DNA of 64,000 nt from an uncultured Chlorobiaceae bacterium. GTDB lineage: Bacteria; Bacteroidota; Chlorobiia; Chlorobiales; Chlorobiaceae. The notes below the pieces were generated by a model. That model was not told the DNA's origin, searched no databases, and worked only from the letters and a program-made list of their open reading frames with translations. Made by a program: the position numbers and the translations under genes. This document shows positions 28,844 to 37,162 of the stretch, in pieces; within the stretch, counting starts at the first letter, position 1, and every line of letters begins with the position of its first letter. Location of the stretch: contig CAIRXW010000023.1 of the NCBI GenBank assembly GCA_903882665.1, forward strand, positions 207,596 through 271,595. The letters are read 5' to 3'.

Positions 28844-30628
28844 ATGCCAGAATTAAACGAATCACTGAACACCGGCAGCGAAACAACAAAAAAAGAGCCC
28901 TCCCTCAAGGGTAGTGAGGCCGTTTATTCAGGAATCGGAGCATCGAAAGGAATTACTGTCGGAGAGTGCTACAGTTTCGTCAAAGAGGAGTGTCATCATG
29001 AAATCAGTGAGCTGAACGAGAATAATATCAGTGAAGAGATTGAACGCTTTCTTTTCGCCTTGCAGCGATCGGAAAATGAGCTGAAGAAAATTGAGCAGGT
29101 CACCATGAGAAAACTGGGGAAGGGGTACTCCAATCTCTTTGAGGCACAGATCATGATGCTGCATGACCCGGTACTGATTAATGCCATTGCCGGACGGATA
29201 CAATCGGAACACAGGCCGGCGCACCTTGTTATTGAGGAGGAGTTCGACCACTATCTTGAACATTTCAGGAATTCGTCCGACCTGATTTTCCAGGAGCGGG
29301 CTGATGATCTGCACGATATCAAGAACCGGATTATCAGAAACCTTCATGTGCGCAAACTGCACTCCTGGATTCCTGAAGGAGTGATTGTCGCCTCCGACAA
29401 CCTCTCTCCGGCCGATGTCATTCTTTTAAGCCGCAACAATGTCAAGGGATTTGTCACCGATTCAGGGGGAAAAACCTCGCATGTTTCCCTGATATGCCGT
29501 TCACTCAATATTCCGATCGTCGTCGGCCTTGGCAATATTTCACAGAGGGTATCGACCGGTATGCAGATGATTATTGACGGCACTACCGGAACCGTCATTA
29601 CAAGCCCTGAAGAGAAGACTCTTGCGCTCTACCTTGAAAAACAGAAGGAGGCAAAACTGAATGACGATGACCGTTCACTGACGGCTGCGCTTCCTGCATC
29701 GACAAAGTGCGGTGTCAGGATCACCTTTTATGCAAATATTGACTTCAAGGAGGAGTTGCAGGCTCTGGTCGCTTCCGGTGCAGAGGGAGTGGGGCTGTTC
29801 AGGAGCGAAAATCTCTTTACTGAAGTGACAAAAGTGCCCGGCGAGTCGGAGCAGTATACCTGTTACCGGGAGATGGCTGAAACAATATCGCCGATGCCTC
29901 TCGATATACGCCTCTTTGATATTGGTGGTGACAAGCTGATCTACTCTCCCGTCAAGGAACCCAATCCAAACCTTGGGTGGAGGGGTATCAGGATCTTGAT
30001 TGATCTGCCGGAAATTCTTGATGCCCAGCTCAGAGCTGCCATACGGGCAAATGTTCATGGCAATATTGACATCCTGATTCCCATGATCATTTCGGTCGAT
30101 GAGATCCGCCTGGTCAGGGCAATGATTGACAAGCACTATGAGGAGCTGGCTGCCGAGGCTGGTTCGCAGGTTGAAAAACCGGGAGTCGGAGCCATGGTAG
30201 AGGTGCCTGCGGCGGTCGAACTCATTGATGAGATCACCAGGTGTGTTGATTTTATCAGCATCGGTACCAATGATCTTACGCAGTACTCGCTTGCTGTAGA
30301 CCGCAACAACGCTATGGTGCAGGATCTTTTTGATAAATTTCATCCGGCAATAATCCGCCAACTGCACCGGGTGATAACAGCCGCCAATAAAAACCGGTGC
30401 AAGGCGATGATCTGCGGCGATATGGGTTCCGATCCTCTTGCACTGCCGTTTCTGCTGGGGTGCGGACTGAGGATGTTCAGTGTTGTCGTCTCGGATATCG
30501 CGAAACTCAAGTCGCTGGTATCGCGCTACTCAATCGCTGAAACCGAAGCGCTTGCACAGGAGTGCATTTCGCTCGGTACCTCAACGGCCGTCAAGGCCTG
30601 CCTGGAAGCGTTCCAGGCAGCACATTGA
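28844..30628 (+). CDS. ptsI: Phosphoenolpyruvate-protein phosphotransferase (enzyme I)
   Basis: Cytoplasmic enzyme I, which takes phosphate from PEP on a histidine and passes it to HPr, 594 aa. The phosphohistidine loop is DSGGKTSHVSLICRSLNIPIVVG. The PEP-binding TIM-barrel domain has EGVGLFRSENLF, FDIGGDKL, NPNLGWRGIRI, VEVPAAVEL and DFISIGTNDLTQYSLAVDR. The N-terminal 30 residues are an unconserved polar extension. No HPr or sugar permease gene is close, so a regulatory rather than transport role is plausible in an autotroph; this is inference. The 3' end contains a strong hairpin listed separately. Confidence 0.96.
   Translation: MPELNESLNTGSETTKKEPSLKGSEAVYSGIGASKGITVGECYSFVKEECHHEISELNENNISEEIERFLFALQRSENELKKIEQVTMRKLGKGYSNLFEAQIMMLHDPVLINAIAGRIQSEHRPAHLVIEEEFDHYLEHFRNSSDLIFQERADDLHDIKNRIIRNLHVRKLHSWIPEGVIVASDNLSPADVILLSRNNVKGFVTDSGGKTSHVSLICRSLNIPIVVGLGNISQRVSTGMQMIIDGTTGTVITSPEEKTLALYLEKQKEAKLNDDDRSLTAALPASTKCGVRITFYANIDFKEELQALVASGAEGVGLFRSENLFTEVTKVPGESEQYTCYREMAETISPMPLDIRLFDIGGDKLIYSPVKEPNPNLGWRGIRILIDLPEILDAQLRAAIRANVHGNIDILIPMIISVDEIRLVRAMIDKHYEELAAEAGSQVEKPGVGAMVEVPAAVELIDEITRCVDFISIGTNDLTQYSLAVDRNNAMVQDLFDKFHPAIIRQLHRVITAANKNRCKAMICGDMGSDPLALPFLLGCGLRMFSVVVSDIAKLKSLVSRYSIAETEALAQECISLGTSTAVKACLEAFQAAH
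30598..30620. terminator. Hairpin at the convergent ptsI/ppiD ends
   Basis: CTGCCTGGAA-GCG-TTCCAGGCAG is a perfect 10-bp stem with a 3-nt loop inside the last codons of ptsI and 28 nt past the stop of the convergent chaperone gene. No T-run follows on either strand, so intrinsic termination is only possible. Confidence 0.5.
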
Positions 30629-30647
30629 TCTTCGCGGGAGGATTTTT

Positions 30648-32768
30648 TCAGGGCCGAAAGTCCTCAATCTTGGAGTTTTTGCGTACAGCATCAAGGTATT
30701 CGCCAATGAAGAGTTGCTGCTGCTGCTGTGCTGCCCGGATCAGTTGCGGGGCCGCCTTTGTTTTTTCGGCCTGCAAGTCAAACCCTGCGGGAAGAATTTT
30801 TTTCGCCAAAAGCACCAGAGCGTAGCCGTCGTTGGTTTTTACCGGAGCAGAAAGTTTTGCAGGAGCAAGACCAGAGATGGCTTCCACAAGAGGCTGGTCA
30901 ACGCCGTAGCCGGGAATAAGGCCGTCACTCCACCGGATACTGTCGGCAACCACAACCTTGAGCCCCGCATTGGATGCCGCGATCTGTTCAAGGGTCACTC
31001 CGGGCCTCTTTGCCATGGTTGCGAGTTTTTTCTCCACAGCCGCGCCTTTTTTCTCCTGCACCAGTTCAGCTCGGATCCGGGCTTTCAGCTCCTGGTCAAG
31101 AGGACGGTACCCGCTGTCATTCTTGCCGGTCAGACGCATCACAAAAAAGCCTTTTTCGGTTTCAAGAACATCCGACAGGTCACCCTCTGCCGCCTTGAAT
31201 GCAAATGCCGCCACCTTCTCACTGTAGCCAATCAGCGGTATCGGCATACGTTTGACAAACTCTCCGGTAGGGATAATCGGCAGCTTAGAGGCGGCAGCGC
31301 TTTTGTTGAAACCACTCTCTTTGGCGCTTATCTGAAATGCCATGGCAAGTCGCCGTCCGCTGTCAACCGTTTCCGTAGAAGGTCTGATGTTCCGGACAAT
31401 CTCGGAGCCTACTACCGCACGATTGTCGGAGCCGGTCACTTTGATAATGTGAAGGCCAAACCGGGTCTGAATTGGCCCGACAATCGATCCCGGACGTGCA
31501 GTGAAAACCGCTGCGGCAAATTCAGGCACCACGCGCTCTTTGGTGAACCAGCCGATATCGCCGCCATTTGCGGCACTGCCGGAATCAGCGGAATATTTTT
31601 TTGCAAGCAGTTCAAACGGCACGCCTGCCTGAAGCTGTTTGAAAATATACACGGCGAGTTCACGCACTCTCTGGACATCTTCCCTGCTTGCAGGATTGAC
31701 ACGCAAGAGAATATGCGATACTCTGGCTACAGGCCCGGCGGAGGCACTCACCTGCTTGATTTTGATGAGACGGTATTCACCCTGATCGGCTATCGGACCG
31801 ACTATTTTGCCTGGTGTTACATTCGATGGTGCGAAAAAAGCATCACCTGCGGCCACAGAAAAATCGGCACGCGTGTAGGCTTTGTTGATCGCGGTCGGAC
31901 GATCGCTCTGTACTTTAACAAACTCGCTGTCACTCGCCGTCGTTGAAAACTCTGCACGCATCGCTTCAAGTTCGGTTCGGGCACCAAGACTGTCTTTTGA
32001 TGAGGGAATCAGGGGAAAGAAAACAAAATCAGCTTTTCTTGACGGCTTGTCCTGTTTAAGGAGCTCTTTATGCTCATCATAATAGGTTTTGATCTCCTCT
32101 TCCTTTACCGGAAAGTTGCTGTCAGTGCCGGCAAAACTTAAGGGAAAGGGAATAAACGAGGCGGAAAAACGGGTGAACACCCTCGAAACCAGATCGCCAA
32201 GATCCCGGTCTGTTACATGATTGAGGGTCAACAATGCCCTGAGCAGTTTGCTCTCCTTGAGTTCGAGGCGAACATACTTTTCAAGCTGCAACCATACCTC
32301 TTTTTCGCGAGGATCACGACGAAGGTTCTCCAGTTTGGTGCGGTCTATGGCTCCGGTTGCCGGATTTGTAAAATATTGCTGAATCACCCTTGGCGGAGTC
32401 TGACTGTTGAGTGCCTCAACCACCTCCTGATCCTGGAGGGTAATACCGAATTTCTCAAACTGCTGATCGAGCATGCTCTGCTTGACCAGGGTAGCCCACG
32501 CCTGATCCTGAATCCCGAGTTCAACTTCCGGCGTCACTTCGGCTCCCGGACTCCTCCTTCGGAAATCTTCAGTCATCGCCTTGCACATCTCATCATACTG
32601 GCTTGAAGAGATAACCTTTCCGTTGACCTTACCCACCTGATTCTCTTTTTTACCGCTGGATCCGGTAAACTGCATCCCCCATTCAAAGACGATCAGCGCA
32701 AGAAACGCTGCAAGGAGCGTGTAGAGTATAATATGCGTCTTATCTCGCAAGCTGGACATTACAGCCAT
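30648..32768 (-). CDS. SurA/PpiD-type peptidyl-prolyl isomerase chaperone
   Basis: Inner-membrane-anchored periplasmic folding factor, 706 aa. A short cytoplasmic N-terminus is followed by one membrane segment, IILYTLLAAFLALIVFEWGMQF (residues 14-35). Next comes a SurA N-like helical domain (VNGKVISSSQYDEMCKAM). A parvulin domain lies near residues 340-440: ARVSHILLRVNPASRED, KYSADSGSAANGGDIGWF and GPIQTRFGLHIIKV. The order matches PpiD, which assists newly exported proteins at the Sec translocon. It lies 22 nt downstream of pcm on the same strand. The long region between anchor and parvulin is unremarkable. Confidence 0.9.
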   Translation of the reverse strand: MAVMSSLRDKTHIILYTLLAAFLALIVFEWGMQFTGSSGKKENQVGKVNGKVISSSQYDEMCKAMTEDFRRRSPGAEVTPEVELGIQDQAWATLVKQSMLDQQFEKFGITLQDQEVVEALNSQTPPRVIQQYFTNPATGAIDRTKLENLRRDPREKEVWLQLEKYVRLELKESKLLRALLTLNHVTDRDLGDLVSRVFTRFSASFIPFPLSFAGTDSNFPVKEEEIKTYYDEHKELLKQDKPSRKADFVFFPLIPSSKDSLGARTELEAMRAEFSTTASDSEFVKVQSDRPTAINKAYTRADFSVAAGDAFFAPSNVTPGKIVGPIADQGEYRLIKIKQVSASAGPVARVSHILLRVNPASREDVQRVRELAVYIFKQLQAGVPFELLAKKYSADSGSAANGGDIGWFTKERVVPEFAAAVFTARPGSIVGPIQTRFGLHIIKVTGSDNRAVVGSEIVRNIRPSTETVDSGRRLAMAFQISAKESGFNKSAAASKLPIIPTGEFVKRMPIPLIGYSEKVAAFAFKAAEGDLSDVLETEKGFFVMRLTGKNDSGYRPLDQELKARIRAELVQEKKGAAVEKKLATMAKRPGVTLEQIAASNAGLKVVVADSIRWSDGLIPGYGVDQPLVEAISGLAPAKLSAPVKTNDGYALVLLAKKILPAGFDLQAEKTKAAPQLIRAAQQQQQLFIGEYLDAVRKNSKIEDFRP

Positions 32769-32790
32769 AAATCATCCCTTCATTATGTTG

Positions 32791-33453
32791 TTAAAAAACC
32801 GTTTCATCCCAACCTTCCCTGCCGACCAGCGGCACAAAGGTAAAATGTTCAAAAAGCTCTCGTTTGAAATCCTTTCCTTCTCTCTGGATAACCGTCATCT
32901 GCTGTGCAGAACTCCCGCCAATGGGAATAACCATAGCGCCATTTTCAGCAAGCTGCCGTAACAGTGACTCCGGCTCCCTCGGAGCTCCTGCCGTAACCAA
33001 AATCCCGTCAAAAGGGGCATCATCCATCCATCCAAGCGTTCCGTCTCCAAAACGGCAGGCTACACCAAAACCAAGCCTCGTCAATAGTTTTTTGGCTTTC
33101 TCATGCAATGCAAAAATCCGTTCCACACTAAAAACCGAATAGCCGAGTGCAGCAAGAATTGCCGCCTGATAGCCTGATCCTGTACCGATTTCGAGCACCT
33201 TTCCCGAAGAGCAACGCTCAACGAGCAGGGTTGTCATAAGAGCAACGGTATAGGGCTGGGAGATGGTCTGGCCGAACCCTATGGGATAAGCTCCGTCGTT
33301 ATAGGCACAATCCATGGCTTCACCCTCAAAAAAGAGGTGGCGCGGAACCTCAAGAAAAGCATCAAGCACCCGACGGTTGGTGATACCATAACGTTCCAGC
33401 GTTTCAACCATCTCCCTGCGCCGGAGAGTGTTAATTTTTTCTGCCTCTTCCAT
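32791..33453 (-). CDS. pcm: Protein-L-isoaspartate O-methyltransferase
   Basis: SAM-dependent repair enzyme that methylates isoaspartyl residues in aged proteins, 220 aa. Motifs are FGQTISQPYTVALM (substrate and active-site region), VLEIGTGSGYQAAILAAL (SAM-binding motif I), FDGILVTAGAPREP and NGAMVIPIGGSSAQQM. The length is typical. It is followed 22 nt later by the PpiD-like chaperone gene, so the two protein-quality genes are likely co-transcribed. A long hairpin lies 33-76 nt upstream of its start, in the probable leader. Confidence 0.94.
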   Translation of the reverse strand: MEEAEKINTLRRREMVETLERYGITNRRVLDAFLEVPRHLFFEGEAMDCAYNDGAYPIGFGQTISQPYTVALMTTLLVERCSSGKVLEIGTGSGYQAAILAALGYSVFSVERIFALHEKAKKLLTRLGFGVACRFGDGTLGWMDDAPFDGILVTAGAPREPESLLRQLAENGAMVIPIGGSSAQQMTVIQREGKDFKRELFEHFTFVPLVGREGWDETVF

Positions 33454-33485
33454 GACACCAAAAGAAAACCCTTTGAGCCCCTCTT

Positions 33486-33529
33486 GCCATTCAGCCCTGC
33501 GGGCTCTCTTTGCCCGCCCGGGGAATGGC
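33486..33529. repeat. Long imperfect hairpin upstream of pcm
   Basis: GCCATTC (33486-33492) pairs with GAATGGC (33523-33529); inside it CCC pairs with GGG, and GCGGGC (33499-33504) pairs with GCCCGC (33512-33517) around a TCTCTTT loop. It falls in the 287-nt gap between the FkbM-like gene and pcm. It could be a terminator without a T-run, a leader element or a REP-like unit. The rest of the gap shows nothing I can name. Confidence 0.55.
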
Positions 33530-33740
33530 TAATATTGCATCAAAAACAACAAAAAACAATCTCCTGCTGGCAGTTTACCATTTTTGGCAATAAATACCAC
33601 GCAAGCTCCCCTTTCCTCCTGATCCATCGTTCAAGCTTCCCCGGCTGCAGTCGGCCATGGAGATCCCTTCTGGAACTGCTCCGGCAACCTCTGAGTGGTA
33701 TCGAGTATGGCGAGAAAGAGGTTCCTGTTACCAATGACCA

Positions 33741-34619
33741 TTATTCCAAATCAGTATACGCTCCAAAATCTGCCCTGTGACCAATTCCATTCATGAAATG
33801 ATCAAAAAACAACCAATATCTTGGGGGATTGTAGAGATGCTCAGGGGATGAATTTTCTTCAAATTTATTTTGAGCCAAATCTCTGCGAACAAAAAAAGCA
33901 TTGGATCCCGTTATATTTGTGGCAACAAGCACATAACCTTTACTTACGGCAACATCATTGATTGCAACCAGGCTTGATCCCATGTAGTCACCACCACGCC
34001 ATATATTTGTCGGATTGTAAACAGGTTTTTTTGACAACGGGGGCGGGAATTTTGCATTGTATTCAATACAAATTACTTTCGGTGAAATTTCCAGCGACTC
34101 CAGCAAATAGATATCGTTACCGTCAATATCTATGGAGAGGAAATCCAGATTATCGCTCTCTATACCCAGTGGCTGCAAAGTCTGTTTCAATGCGTCATTA
34201 ATATTCTCTTTCGTAACAAAACCTATTCCCAATACAAGGCGTCTCTGTTTTGCCTGGAAAAGAGAGGCAAATTTATTTTCTATCAGACTCTTTTGGCGCT
34301 CATTTCCCTCAATCCAGCCACCACGCCACCCATTATGAATCAAGTAGAGCGTGTTACACTCCAGACCGTTCTCAACACCTATTTCACAAAAAGATCCATT
34401 GACCATTCCAAGACGCCGAAATATCTCGCATAATATTCCATCTTCATCGTTTTGACTGTAAACCTTGAAGCCATATTGTTCAAGGCGATTTGGCCGGCTT
34501 CGCAATGGTTCCAGAATTCTCTCAATCTCAGTACGAGCCAGATATCCGGAATTTCGTTTCAACTGAAAAACCAGGTTAGCTGTTGCATTTTGAAGTTCTT
34601 TTTCAAGAGTTGGTTCCAT
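33741..34619 (-). CDS. FkbM-like methyltransferase-fold protein
   Basis: A 292-aa cytoplasmic protein with a methyltransferase-like core. YSQNDEDGILCEIFRRLGMVNGSFCEIGVENGLECNTLYLIHNGW resembles the SAM-binding motif of FkbM-related proteins often found in sugar-modification loci. FLSIDIDGNDIYLLESLEI and ICIEYNAKFPP follow as the motif II/III equivalents. The EIGxxxGxExNT form is slightly unlike typical FkbM, so methyltransferase activity is not certain. It lies upstream of pcm with a 287-nt gap and has no glycosyltransferase next to it, in contrast to the genes at the left end. Its base composition is a little AT-richer than its neighbours. Confidence 0.72.
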   Translation of the reverse strand: MEPTLEKELQNATANLVFQLKRNSGYLARTEIERILEPLRSRPNRLEQYGFKVYSQNDEDGILCEIFRRLGMVNGSFCEIGVENGLECNTLYLIHNGWRGGWIEGNERQKSLIENKFASLFQAKQRRLVLGIGFVTKENINDALKQTLQPLGIESDNLDFLSIDIDGNDIYLLESLEISPKVICIEYNAKFPPPLSKKPVYNPTNIWRGGDYMGSSLVAINDVAVSKGYVLVATNITGSNAFFVRRDLAQNKFEENSSPEHLYNPPRYWLFFDHFMNGIGHRADFGAYTDLE

Positions 34620-34719
34620 ATTTGTTTTTTATTTTAGCATTGCGATATACAGCTTCAGATGTCCAGTGCGATCAGTACAATTCATGCCGTCAGGATATTT
34701 TTGCTCAATCGAGATTATT

Positions 34720-35676
34720 TCAAGACTTCTGCTCCCGTCCAAGAAGTGCCTGGACGAACTCGGCACGGTCGAAAAGCTGAAGGTCGTCAATTTTCTCTCC
34801 GACACCGATATATTTGACCGGCAGCTTCAGTTCACGTGAAATGGAGAGCACAATACCGCCTTTGGAGGTACCGTCAAGTTTGGTAACCACCAGACCGGTA
34901 ACGTGGACAAACTTCGTAAATTCCCTTGCCTGTTGCACGGCATTCTGCCCGGTGGTGCCGTCAAGAACCAGCAACACCTCATGCGGTGCTTCGGGAATCC
35001 TCTTTTTTGCCACACGCATGATTTTGGCCAGCTCTTCCATCAGGTGGCTTTTGTTATGCAACCGCCCTGCGGTATCAACGAGCACAACGTCAGCATTTCT
35101 TGATACCGCCGCACTGACGGCATCGTAGACCACCGAAGCAGGATCGGAGCCCTGTGCCTGACCGATCATGGGAACGCCTGCCCTGTCTGCCCATATCTGG
35201 AGCTGTTCATACGCTGCTGCCCTGAAGGTATCTGCCGCCGCTATAATCACTTTTTTGCCCGCTTTATCGTAATTATGGGCCAGCTTGGCAACACTGGTGG
35301 TTTTGCCGGCACCATTTACCCCGACAATTAAGATGACGTAAGGTTTTGCCGGAAGAGGTGCATCAAAATCAAGCGGATGCTCCTCTCCGGTTACCTCAAG
35401 CATGAGCTGAATCTCCTCCATCAGCATTTTGTTCAGCTCATCTTCCGAGTGGTAGGTCTCACTTTTTGCCCGTTCGGTGATCGCATCAACAATCCCGAGC
35501 GTGGTCTCCACACCAACATCGGCGGCAACCAGAATGGTTTCGAGCTCTTCAAGGAACTCTTCGTCTATCTCCGTTTTCCCTTTTGTGATGATGGCAAGTT
35601 TTTCCCGAAGCGTGTCGCGGGTTTTTTCGAGCCCTTCCTTCAGCCTTGATATTTTGAATTTGTCAAAAAAACCCAT
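34720..35676 (-). CDS. ftsY: Signal recognition particle receptor FtsY
   Basis: SRP-type GTPase that docks ribosome-SRP complexes at the inner membrane, 318 aa from the chosen start. The NG domain shows ILIVGVNGAGKTTSVAKLA (G1), DTFRAAAYEQL, VLVDTAGRLHNKSHLMEEL (G3) and VTKLDGTSKGG (G4). The ORF track begins at 35763, but MGFFDKFKISRLKEGLEKTRD (ATG at 35676) is the normal N-terminus of short, A-domain-poor FtsY proteins. The first 29 codons of the track ORF look untranslated. Membrane targeting would rely on the basic N-terminal helix. Confidence 0.96.
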   Translation of the reverse strand: MGFFDKFKISRLKEGLEKTRDTLREKLAIITKGKTEIDEEFLEELETILVAADVGVETTLGIVDAITERAKSETYHSEDELNKMLMEEIQLMLEVTGEEHPLDFDAPLPAKPYVILIVGVNGAGKTTSVAKLAHNYDKAGKKVIIAAADTFRAAAYEQLQIWADRAGVPMIGQAQGSDPASVVYDAVSAAVSRNADVVLVDTAGRLHNKSHLMEELAKIMRVAKKRIPEAPHEVLLVLDGTTGQNAVQQAREFTKFVHVTGLVVTKLDGTSKGGIVLSISRELKLPVKYIGVGEKIDDLQLFDRAEFVQALLGREQKS

Positions 35677-35935
35677 AAAAAGCAGATATTGTCTTTCTGT
35701 TATTGAGAGTGAAACCCTTGCTGCGCAGCGGCGGGAATAGTGTGTGCCATGCCCCAACCCCAAGCGAAATTTAATTTACGTAAGTTCATACGCACCCCTT
35801 ATTTCACTGGTACTTCAGAACTTTTTGTTACAAATCTGTTGCAAAACAATGGAAATTGATTCTCATCAAACATGGAAAACGTAACTGATCGACTAAAATT
35901 TAAATCAGTTTACAACGTATAGTAATATATCAATT

Positions 35936-36195
35936 TTGAATCACCCTTTAAGCATCCAATTAACTGCCCCCACCCTAAAGTTCCCCCTCAACCAACAAAA
36001 ACTCAAACCACTCCACCACCGCCACGTAAAACTCTACCCCGACCTCGGAGCCTGCGAAAAATGGCAAACCATAGCTGCCAGCCTGCCCAACGTCACCGTA
36101 TCCACCATCCTCGAAAAACGAGCCAACTCAGTCGACCGAACCCAGTGCCTCCGACCTCGCCGACCACTTCTTCGACGTACACTATCCGCCATTTT
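35936..36195 (+). pseudogene. Frameshifted remnant of an unknown small gene
   Basis: The frame from 35936 reads protein-like to about 36120 (KLYPDLGACEKWQTIAASLPNVTVSTILEKRA) and then turns basic and unnatural. The +1 frame from about 36124 continues as ASDLADHFFDVHYPPF with a stop near 36195. This suggests an ancestral short protein broken by a one-base indel. I do not recognise the family, and no ribosome binding site is seen. It sits at the left edge of the accessory island in the gap upstream of ftsY. Low-complexity Pro/Thr coding at the 5' part leaves room for coincidence. Confidence 0.4.
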
Positions 36196-36436
36196 GAACA
36201 AAAAAACCGGTAATTCTTTTGCAGAACCTTTCTTTTTGTCCTGTTTCAGTAATATCTTGACAAGGATACAAACTGGAGCTTCTTGTCCGACTTGTTGAAG
36301 GGTGAAGCAGAGTTTCAGCCATCAGATATCTGCGTTATTACACAGAAAAGAGATGTCAGCTTTTTCAGAATTCGGCGGATCGGTCTTGAAAATGTTAGGG
36401 CTGAAAAGAATAAAACAATCGAACTGAAGGAACACG
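36196..36436. other. Gap between remnant and membrane-protein gene
   Basis: A plus-strand frame from 36283 (LLKGEAEFQPSDICVITQKRD) is protein-like for some 50 codons but starts at TTG without a ribosome binding site and runs into the next gene. It may be another coding scrap. Nothing else is visible. Confidence 0.3.
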
Positions 36437-36928
36437 ATGATACTCACAATAGTCATTGGAGTGGCACTTCTAATAATAATTGGCATCGGCACGGGATGCC
36501 TTAGCTATCAAATAGGTTGCGCGGGTTGGTGGGGTCCGTATCTTCAAAATTTATCCGCCGAACTGATCGGAATTGCATTGGGTATATTGAGTGCCTTTTT
36601 CATAGCGAAGATATTGGCCGGACAAGCACTGAAATCAGTGGCTCCAAGTATACTGAAACTAATAAAGACTCTTCGGGAGAAGGGCAAGATTGATGGTGAA
36701 ATCGCTCGCGCATTGGTCGTCACCGCAGTGACGATCTTGAGAGAAGCAAACGTTATCGACATGCGTACAAAATTGAGTGAAACTTCTAAAGAAACTATTT
36801 GCCCCGTATGTGGTCTAGACGTGAAAGCGGGGCCATGCATGCATTGTCATCTTCCAGAAGCGCTATGGGATTTCAGTTCAGGTCGCCCTAACAATACGAA
36901 GCATATTGATTCGGCATCCAATGGATAA
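36437..36928 (+). CDS. Two-TM protein with C-terminal zinc ribbon
   Basis: Unrecognised 163-aa membrane protein. Two hydrophobic segments (residues 2-23, ILTIVIGVALLIIIGIGTGCL; 42-62, ELIGIALGILSAFFIAKILAG) are followed by a helical, charged region and a CX2C-X8-CX2C zinc ribbon at residues 122-137 (CPVCGLDVKAGPCMHC). The ATG has a good ribosome binding site (AAGGA, 5 nt spacing). The arrangement suggests a hairpin anchor with a cytosolic zinc-binding head. It lies between a frameshifted remnant and an insertion sequence in a region of accessory character. No function can be assigned. Confidence 0.72.
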   Translation: MILTIVIGVALLIIIGIGTGCLSYQIGCAGWWGPYLQNLSAELIGIALGILSAFFIAKILAGQALKSVAPSILKLIKTLREKGKIDGEIARALVVTAVTILREANVIDMRTKLSETSKETICPVCGLDVKAGPCMHCHLPEALWDFSSGRPNNTKHIDSASNG

Positions 36929-37162
36929 AGTTATGTACAAGTGTCAGTGCTGGCCGCGCCGGTGTTTGCTACTTTAGGTGTATATCAGCAAGCACAGCAC
37001 AATTTTTTGCAAAATATATTTGATGACAGTCGGGCCTATACGACTGGATGGGCTCTGTAAAGATGATTTTGTCAGGGGTATCTGTAAGTTATTCAAAAAC
37101 AAGTCATTAATGATAGTGTTTAATGAAGATTTTAGCTCTTATGAATTTTACAGATAATTATA
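36929..37162. other. AT-rich gap left of the insertion sequence
   Basis: About 230 nt between the zinc-ribbon gene and the left terminal repeat of the IS. No ORF, hairpin or RNA gene is evident. Confidence 0.4.

Noticed and set aside
30480-31946. Plus-strand ORF of 488 aa
   Set aside because: Long but antisense to the PpiD-like gene, which has an anchor and parvulin motifs; the plus-strand translation has none.
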